Of a stretch of 64,000 bases of DNA, positions 59,466 through 64,000 are shown in pieces. The position numbers and the translations under genes are program-made. Below the pieces are notes generated by a model. The model worked only from the letters and a program-made list of their open reading frames with translations. It was not told the DNA's origin and ran no database searches. Position 1 is the first letter of the stretch; each line of letters starts with the position of its first letter. Source of the stretch: Microbacterium sp. MF43 (GTDB lineage: Bacteria > Actinomycetota > Actinomycetes > Actinomycetales > Microbacteriaceae); contig NZ_JABBDY010000002.1 of assembly GCF_012847295.1 (NCBI RefSeq), positions 620,001 to 684,000 of the forward strand. Reading direction: 5' to 3'.

Positions 59466-60266
59466 TCAGCCGGTCGAACCGAGGAATTCCACGGCGGCCT
59501 GGCGGAACACGCGGGAACCGGGCGCATTGAAGTGGTGGCGATCCGGCAGCTCCACGAAGTCGCCGTGCGGCGTGGCCGCGGCCAGCGCACGGGACCGCTC
59601 GAGGATGGCGTCCTCCGTGCCGGTGGCGAAGAGGATCCGCTGCTGAGGCGGATCGGCGGGGTCGGGATCCGCGTCCCCCAGGCGCATGCCCTCGGCGAGC
59701 GCGACGAGGGCCCGCAGGTCGTTGCCGGGCACCCGCTCGGCGAGGGTGACGTAGTTGTGGGTGACCTTGTCCTCGACAGGTGTTCCGTGCTCTGCGTAGG
59801 CGCGGGCCTGGTCGATCTGCAGTCGCGCGAGGGGACGGCCGTCCGGGATGCCGCCGAGCACCGCGCGCTCGACATGCTCGGGCGCGTTCACCGCCAGCTG
59901 CCATCCCACGCGTGCCCCGAGCGAGTAGCCCGCGTACAGCACGGAGTCGAGCAGGTACGTGTCCAGCACGGCGATCAGGTCGGCGGTGAGGGCGTCCATG
60001 CCGTAGGCCTCGGCCTCGTGCGGCTTGTCGCTCGCGCCGTGCCCGCGCTGGTCGACCCCGAGCACGCGGAACCCGGCGCGCGTGAGATCTCGCACCCACC
60101 CCGTGTTGACCCAGTTGTCCCGGCAGCTCGACGCGAAGCCATGGACGCACAGGACGGTCGGCCCGTCGCCGTCTCCCCACACATACGTGGCGATGCGATG
60201 CCCCTCTGCCGACATCACGAACTGCGGGGCGGGCATCTCGGTCAGGGCGGGGAACGCGGAATCCAC
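59466..60266 (-). CDS. Alpha/beta-hydrolase
   Basis: A 266-residue serine hydrolase. VLCVHGFASSCRDNWV is the oxyanion strand, LGVDQRGHGASDKP precedes the nucleophile elbow YAGYSLGARVGW, the acid is in LFATGTEDAILERS, and DRHHFNAPGSRVFRQA holds the His. The short AEAYGMDALTADLIAVLD resembles epoxide-hydrolase or haloperoxidase-like proteins. GTG at 60266 with GAGAAT 6 nt upstream; an in-frame ATG at 60236 is an alternative. Confidence 0.88.
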   Translation of the reverse strand: MDSAFPALTEMPAPQFVMSAEGHRIATYVWGDGDGPTVLCVHGFASSCRDNWVNTGWVRDLTRAGFRVLGVDQRGHGASDKPHEAEAYGMDALTADLIAVLDTYLLDSVLYAGYSLGARVGWQLAVNAPEHVERAVLGGIPDGRPLARLQIDQARAYAEHGTPVEDKVTHNYVTLAERVPGNDLRALVALAEGMRLGDADPDPADPPQQRILFATGTEDAILERSRALAAATPHGDFVELPDRHHFNAPGSRVFRQAAVEFLGSTG

Positions 60267-60301
60267 CGGCTCATTCTCCTCGCTCCCGGGTGACCGTGGT
60301 G

Positions 60302-60664
60302 CTAAGGCTGCTGGAAGGAGATGAGACCCACCGTGTTGCCCTCGGAGTCGCGGATGAACGCCTGCCACTCCTGCTGCCCCGCCGGCCCGAGCGTGTCGTC
60401 GTCGTGCGTGAAGATCACGTGCGGCTGCGAGACGACCTCCGCGCCCTCCAGCCGCTCGAGCGCCTCATGGACGTTGTCGACATGAAGGTACACGAGCGAG
60501 GAGGGCGCGCGGCGATCCAGCAGCAGCCGCACGCCGTCGAGATCGAAGAAGAGCAGGCCCGGCGGATCGAACAGCGCCGTCGGCTCACTCTCGAGGAGGG
60601 CCGAGTAGAAGTCCGACGCACGGCGGAGGTCGTCGGCGTGCTGAGCGATCTGCACGAGTCTCAT
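60302..60664 (-). CDS. VOC-family (glyoxalase-like) protein
   Basis: A 120-residue vicinal-oxygen-chelate protein with RLVQIAQHADDLRRASDFYSALLESEPTALFDPPGLLFFDLDGVRLLL, the first module, and YLHVDNVHEALERLEGAEV...EWQAFIRDSEGNTVGLI, the second. Metal-ligand positions are partly kept (H9 and a late E). Substrate unknown. ATG at 60664 with GAGAAT 7 nt upstream. Last residues QQP lie 35 bp from the start of the downstream hydrolase gene on the same strand. Confidence 0.85.
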   Translation of the reverse strand: MRLVQIAQHADDLRRASDFYSALLESEPTALFDPPGLLFFDLDGVRLLLDRRAPSSLVYLHVDNVHEALERLEGAEVVSQPHVIFTHDDDTLGPAGQQEWQAFIRDSEGNTVGLISFQQP

Positions 60665-60810
60665 GCCGCACATTCTCACGCGCTCCCCTGCGCTCGCGCC
60701 AGCGGCGATGCTCGCCTGGCCAGTTCGCGACGCCCGCTTGTCGCCGGGGTTTCGCGACCCGATAATGACAGGAAGCGAGCTTGGACAGCGTCTGCCGGGA
60801 GGGGTCGGGG

Positions 60811-61170
60811 ATGTCCTTTCACGACAAGAGCCTCCTCGAGGAGTGGGTGGAGGAGTTCCGCGGGCTGGGCTATCGCAGTGCCAGCACGATTCGCGTGATG
60901 GCACAGGACGGCGGCGACGGCGACGACACCGGGCTGGTCGGCTTCCGCCTGCCCGGTGCGCCCACCGAGATCTATCTTCAGCCCGCCGACCACGACTCCG
61001 CCGCCTGGGTGGTGACGTTCGAGCCCCGGGAAGACACCGTCACGCTCCCCGCCGGCACGGTGCAGATGCTGTCCGACGAGATGACCGTCCTGGCTGCGCT
61101 CTGCTCGTTCCTGCAGGGCAAGTCGCACGAGCTGACCATCGCCCACAGCGCACCGGAAACGCGCGAGTAG
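60811..61170 (+). CDS. Hypothetical protein
   Basis: A 119-residue soluble, acidic protein that I do not recognise. It starts SFHDKSLLEEWVEEFRGLGYRSASTIRVMAQDGG, then has alternating strands (GLVGFRLPGAPTEIYLQPADHD, AAWVVTFEPREDTVTLP) and a C-terminal helix (SDEMTVLAALCSFLQGKSHEL). Codon use matches neighbours. GGGAGGGGTCGGGG before the ATG at 60811 is a strong ribosome site; an earlier ATG at 60781 lacks one. A hairpin terminator follows 15 bp after the stop. Confidence 0.7.
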   Translation: MSFHDKSLLEEWVEEFRGLGYRSASTIRVMAQDGGDGDDTGLVGFRLPGAPTEIYLQPADHDSAAWVVTFEPREDTVTLPAGTVQMLSDEMTVLAALCSFLQGKSHELTIAHSAPETRE

Positions 61171-61185
61171 GGGGCCGGAGACAGA

Positions 61186-61211
61186 AGAAGAGCCGGCGAA
61201 CCGGCTCTTCT
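61186..61211. terminator. Hairpin terminator between hypothetical gene and tRNA
   Basis: Perfect 11-bp arms AGAAGAGCCGG and CCGGCTCTTCT with the loop CGAA. It lies 16 bp after the plus-strand stop and 22 bp past the 3' end of the convergent tRNA, so it probably serves both. Confidence 0.85.
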
Positions 61212-61232
61212 CAGTACTGTCTCAACACAGTG

Positions 61233-61305
61233 CGCGCCCGAAGGGACTCGAACCCCTAACCTTCTGATCCGTAGTCAGATGCTCTATCCATTGAGCTACG
61301 GGCGC
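61233..61305 (-). tRNA. tRNA-Arg, anticodon ACG
   Basis: A 73-nt tRNA gene. The acceptor stem GCGCCCG pairs with CGGGCGC, the D arm has AGCTCAATGGATAGAGC, the anticodon arm CTGACTACGGATCAG places ACG in the loop, and the T arm GGGGTTCGAGTCCCT holds the TTCGA loop. The discriminator base is G and no CCA is encoded. The A34 of ACG is the substrate of TadA, encoded at 3.6-4.0 kb. Confidence 0.96.
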
Positions 61306-61401
61306 ATGTCATCCGCTCTCGCGCACAACGTCGTCAAGAATACCTCACGCCCCGGCGCCACGCGAATCGAGCCCGGCCGGATGCCGTGCCGCGCGCGTCT
61401 C

Positions 61402-62043
61402 TCAGGATTCGAGCTCGCTGAGATCGACCCCCGCCGCGCGGGGTGCCTCGGCCGGCACATCGGCCGGGGCATCCGTCGCCGCCTCTCCTTCGGCTTCGAC
61501 CTCGGCCAGGTGACGTCGGTGCGCCGCCAGGCGAGGCAGGTCGACGAGCCGCAGCGACTGCATGCGCGCGGCACGCAGCTTGTCGTAGTCGGGGTCGAGG
61601 TCGGGTCGCATGCCCTCGACGCGCAGCCGCCGCTGGAGGTTTGCCTCGACGTCGCCCCACGCGGCATCCCTCGACTGCTCCACGAGCGCGCGGACGGCGT
61701 GCGGATCCTCGGCGATGCGCCGAAGCTCCTTCGCCACGCCGACGTACTGACGGTGGCGCTTGCGGAGGTTGCGCATATCGCGGTCTCGGTAGTCGTGCGT
61801 GCCGTCGGGATCGGTGAACTTCCCCCACGCCTTCTTGCGCAGCTTCTTGGCGAGCGCCGCCGCGGCCTCCTGCTCCTCGGCGAGCGCGATGAGCGTGTCG
61901 TGAGCGAAGGGTGCGAACGCGCTCACCTCGAACGGTGCGTCGTGCGCGATCGTCTCCACCAGGATGTGGTTGCGGACCGCGAGGCGCGCCGCCGCGGACG
62001 CGATGGACACGCCCTCGGCGATCGCCTCCGCGGTCTTGCCCAT
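61402..62043 (-). CDS. Conserved actinobacterial hypothetical protein
   Basis: A 213-residue basic, mostly helical protein of unknown function. The first 100 residues (MGKTAEAIAEGVSIASAAARLAVRNHILVETIAHDAPFEVSAFAPFAHDTLIALAEEQ) look like a conserved domain, followed by a very basic YRDRDMRNLRKRHRQYVGVAKELRRI stretch. The C-terminus is acidic and Ala/Pro-rich, probably disordered. Related proteins in this group carry misleading names such as asparagine synthase; I see no such motif. ATG at 62043 with GGGAGGTG upstream. It is convergent toward the tRNA gene. Confidence 0.75.
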   Translation of the reverse strand: MGKTAEAIAEGVSIASAAARLAVRNHILVETIAHDAPFEVSAFAPFAHDTLIALAEEQEAAAALAKKLRKKAWGKFTDPDGTHDYRDRDMRNLRKRHRQYVGVAKELRRIAEDPHAVRALVEQSRDAAWGDVEANLQRRLRVEGMRPDLDPDYDKLRAARMQSLRLVDLPRLAAHRRHLAEVEAEGEAATDAPADVPAEAPRAAGVDLSELES

Positions 62044-62134
62044 CGCACCTCCCGTATCGAGGCTAGCGTCCGCAGGTGCCCGCGATGTCCGCGAGAATCG
62101 TAGACGCGGGTCGACGACGACGAGGGGGACGGTC

Positions 62135-62986
62135 ATGGCGCGGATGCGACGACTGGAGGTGCGCGGCAGGACCACGGTGATCACCGGAGCGGCGAGCGGA
62201 ATGGGCGCCGAGGTCGCACGGGAGCTGGACCGGCGCGGCGCGCGTCTCGCGCTCCTGGATCGCAACGCCGAGGGCCTGTCGACACTGGCCGGCGAGCTCT
62301 CCGGCACCGGACACACCAGCCACGTGATCGACCTCACCGACGATGCCGCCGTCTTCTCACTGGCGGGCGAGATCGAGGCATCCCACCCGCGCGTCCAGGC
62401 CCTGATCACATGCGCCGGGTCGTCGATGCTGGGCAGCATCGATCAGCTCACCATGGCCGAGATGCGCTGGCTCATGGACGTGAACCTGTGGGGCACCGTC
62501 AACATCACGAAGGCCCTTCTCCCCGCGCTGCGCACAGCGCCCGCGGCGCACATCACACACCTCGTGAGCATCTACGGCCTCGCCGCGCCCGCGGGACGCA
62601 TCCCCTATGCGATGAGCAAGTTCGCCGTACGCGGCTTCACGGAGTCGCTGCGCCACGAGCTCGAACGCACCTCGGTGTCTGTCGGCGCGATCTACCCCGC
62701 GGGCGTCAAGACCGGGATCATCCTGCACGGCCGCTACGCCGCCGCGATCGAACCGGCGGTCGCGCAGCGGGCCGCCACCGCACAGGCCGCGATGTACCAC
62801 ACCGACCCCGCGGACGCCGCGGCGCGCATCGTCGAGGCCACCGTCCGACGACGCGCGCGCACGATGGTGGGCCGCGAGGCGCGCCTGGTCGACATCCTGT
62901 CGCGGGTCGCGCCCACCCGGTACTGGGCGCCGATGCGCCGCCCGCTGCGGGCAGCCATCGACACGACGACGCCCGTGGAGCCCTGA
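62135..62986 (+). CDS. Short-chain dehydrogenase/reductase
   Basis: A 283-residue classical SDR. TGAASGMG (17-24) is the cofactor loop; ALLDRNAEGL suggests NAD preference from the Asp after strand 2. TCAGSS replaces the usual NNAG, and YAMSK (YxxxK) follows HLVSIYGLAAPAG, with Ser and Tyr of the catalytic set. The C-terminal 40 residues are basic (RRRARTMVGREARLVDIL) as in some membrane-associated SDRs. The ATG at 62135 has GAGGGGGAC upstream. Confidence 0.9.
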   Translation: MARMRRLEVRGRTTVITGAASGMGAEVARELDRRGARLALLDRNAEGLSTLAGELSGTGHTSHVIDLTDDAAVFSLAGEIEASHPRVQALITCAGSSMLGSIDQLTMAEMRWLMDVNLWGTVNITKALLPALRTAPAAHITHLVSIYGLAAPAGRIPYAMSKFAVRGFTESLRHELERTSVSVGAIYPAGVKTGIILHGRYAAAIEPAVAQRAATAQAAMYHTDPADAAARIVEATVRRRARTMVGREARLVDILSRVAPTRYWAPMRRPLRAAIDTTTPVEP

Positions 62987-63006
62987 GCCGCGAATTCCCG
63001 CCCTTA

Positions 63007-63026
63007 GCAATGTCGGCCGCCCGGCG
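63007..63026 (+). promoter_or_regulatory. Upstream box shared with the 22.4-kb gene
   Basis: GCAATGTCGG, 2 bp, GCCCGGCG: matches 22365-22384 at 18 of 20 bases. It lies 69 bp upstream of a 65-residue gene. The spacing to the start differs between the two sites (34 versus 69 bp), so an upstream regulatory role is more likely than a core promoter. Confidence 0.4.
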
Positions 63027-63095
63027 CAAGACGCTTATTCCGCGCACGGCATGGGCCTAGCGTCAAGGACACGATCCTTCACGAAGGGAGCTGTC

Positions 63096-63293
63096 ATGGG
63101 ATTCATGGACGACGCGAAGCAGACCGCGGAAGCCGTCGGCGAGAAGATCAAGGACACGTGGGAGGACACCTCCGACCGTGTCGGCGACAAGCTCGACGAG
63201 ATGAAAGCCGACGCCGAAGTGAGGAAGGCGGAGGCCGAGCGCGACTCGGTGCACGCTCGCAACGACATCAAGGAGGATCTGCGGGACAACTGA
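63096..63293 (+). CDS. Small helical protein (CsbD/stress-like)
   Basis: A 65-residue charged, amphipathic helical protein: MGFMDDAKQTAEAVGEKIKDTWEDTSDRVGDKLDEMKADAEVRKAE and so on. The composition and repeated charged heptads resemble CsbD-like or late-embryogenesis-type stress proteins, but I do not claim homology. AAGGGAGC 5 nt before the ATG and a hairpin terminator 38 bp after the stop show a complete small gene. Confidence 0.75.
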   Translation: MGFMDDAKQTAEAVGEKIKDTWEDTSDRVGDKLDEMKADAEVRKAEAERDSVHARNDIKEDLRDN

Positions 63294-63331
63294 TCCGCAG
63301 ACTCCGCCGCGGTTCCCGCGGCACCCGGCCG

Positions 63332-63359
63332 GAAGGGCCCCGCAGTGCCGGGGCCCTTC
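63332..63359 (+). terminator. Hairpin terminator after small gene
   Basis: Perfect 11-bp arms GAAGGGCCCCG (63332-63342) and CGGGGCCCTTC (63349-63359) with a 6-nt loop, 38 bp beyond the stop of the 65-residue gene. Confidence 0.85.
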
Positions 63360-63448
63360 GTCGTATCGGCCGCGGTCCAAACCGATCCGTCGAAGGATCC
63401 GAACAACACCCAGATGCGGCATCCGCCGCCAGAACAGGAGGAACGCTC

Positions 63449-63868
63449 ATGCGCTCGTCACCGAATCGCCTCGTCGCCACGATCTTCGGCGCCGTCTACC
63501 TCGTCGTCGGAGCGCTGGGCTTCGCCGTCACCGGCGGCGTCGGCTTCATCGCGACCGAGGGCGGACTGCTCCTCGGCATCTTCGAGGTCAACCCGCTGCA
63601 CAACATCGCGCACCTGCTGATCGGCGCCGCGCTGCTCATCGCGGGCCTCAGCAACGTGCGCGCCGCCAAGACCGTGAACATCATCATCGGTGCGGCCTAC
63701 CTGCTGCTGGGCGTCGTCGGGTTCTTCCTCGACGGAACCGCGCTGAACATCCTCGCGCTCAACACGTTCGACCACTTCCTGCACCTCGCCAGCGCGCTGG
63801 TGCTGCTGGGTGTGGGCCTGGGTGCGGAGCGCACCGTCCGCTCCGACGTCCCCGGACGCACGGTCTGA
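63449..63868 (+). CDS. DUF4383 membrane protein
   Basis: A 139-residue protein with four membrane helices. It shows the DUF4383 pattern: SPNRLVATIFGAVYLVVGALGFAVT, then EVNPLHNIAHLLIGAALLIAG and LNTFDHFLHLASALVLLGVGL. The spaced His residues (NIAHLL, DHFLH) are conserved in the family. Function unknown. CAGGAGGAACGCTC before the ATG at 63449 is a strong ribosome site. Confidence 0.9.
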   Translation: MRSSPNRLVATIFGAVYLVVGALGFAVTGGVGFIATEGGLLLGIFEVNPLHNIAHLLIGAALLIAGLSNVRAAKTVNIIIGAAYLLLGVVGFFLDGTALNILALNTFDHFLHLASALVLLGVGLGAERTVRSDVPGRTV

Positions 63869-63878
63869 CGTCGAGCGC

Positions 63879-64000
63879 ATGAGCACCGCGATCACCACGA
63901 CGCAGCTCCCGTCCGGAGCGTCCCCACGGGCGCCCCGGACGGGGCTTCGCGGGGCTGCCGCATCCTGGGCCGCCGTCGCCGCGTGGGGCGCGGGGCTCAT
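63879..64000 (+). CDS. Unidentified gene, 5' end only
   Basis: An open frame from ATG 63879 to the window edge. The first 40 residues are MSTAITTTQLPSGASPRAP then a basic stretch and an Ala/Trp-rich hydrophobic start (AAASWAAVAAWGAGL), suggesting the first helix of a membrane protein. It begins 10 bp after the DUF4383 stop, so probably cotranscribed. It cannot be identified from so short a piece. Confidence 0.5.
   Translation, partial: MSTAITTTQLPSGASPRAPRTGLRGAAASWAAVAAWGAGL

Overview
The window is 64 kb of very GC-rich, densely coded DNA. Its gene content, with short intergenic gaps, many GTG starts, an F420-type LLM oxidoreductase, DUF1918, DUF4383, a CIRCE plus HAIR heat-shock promoter and an ECF41 sigma factor, points to an actinobacterium. 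The constant recurrence of GGATGCC/GGCATCC suggests a Microbacteriaceae member close to Microbacterium (inference; no 16S gene is present). The window opens inside a truncated alpha/beta-hydrolase gene and ends inside the 5' end of an unidentified gene. Most of it looks like chromosomal housekeeping and metabolism.

Layout. 1-5 kb: hydrolase end, cation efflux (CDF), LLM oxidoreductase, DUF2306 membrane protein, tadA and upp. 5-11 kb: DUF3467, a large RecB-like nuclease/helicase and glutamine-dependent nadE. 11-16 kb: a degenerate phosphopantetheinyl-transferase-like protein, lipase-maturation-factor-like membrane protein, nucleosidase, membrane proteins and a secreted SGNH hydrolase. 16-21 kb: the sbcDC repair pair and a Nudix hydrolase. 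21-24 kb: hydrolase and small proteins. 24-32 kb: a tightly overlapped lacI-SBP-permease-permease-GH31-GH1 locus, probably for xyloside-decorated beta-glucans such as xyloglucan fragments, with three GAARCGCTTC operators. 32-33 kb: a leaderless cysteine-rich leader peptide ahead of a winged-helix regulator. 33-47 kb: two SDR/NmrA enzymes, an AlkA-like glycosylase, S9 peptidase, ECF41 sigma factor with a divergent partner, aldo/keto reductase, TetR/MFS pair, hydrolase, secreted transglycosylase-like protein, GNAT and HNH proteins.

47.9-51.1 kb is the clear accessory segment. About 3.2 kb is bounded by 47-bp inverted repeats (38 of 47 matches), and the right end carries four short repeats at 20-21 bp spacing. 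It contains no transposase but encodes a HAD phosphatase, an unrecognised Cys/His protein, a zinc-finger-DUF488 fusion and a small DUF6176-like protein. It looks like a non-autonomous transposon-like cargo unit and is the best candidate for an undescribed system here. A possible small RNA with a strong terminator lies just outside its right end.

51-64 kb returns to core-like content: DUF2207 protein with MarR, an ABC exporter with TetR, LtrA, an Hsp20 gene under both HspR-type and HrcA-type sites, L-serine dehydratase, hydrolase, VOC protein, tRNA-Arg(ACG), SDR, a small stress-type protein and a DUF4383 membrane protein.

A window-wide pattern helped choose starts: more than twenty genes have a -10-like hexamer (TANNNT, CAGGAT or GAGAAT) exactly 6 nt, or less often 5 or 7 nt, before an ATG/GTG and no Shine-Dalgarno sequence. 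This implies that leaderless transcripts are common. Genes inside operons instead overlap by 1 or 4 nt or carry a clear AGGAG-type site.
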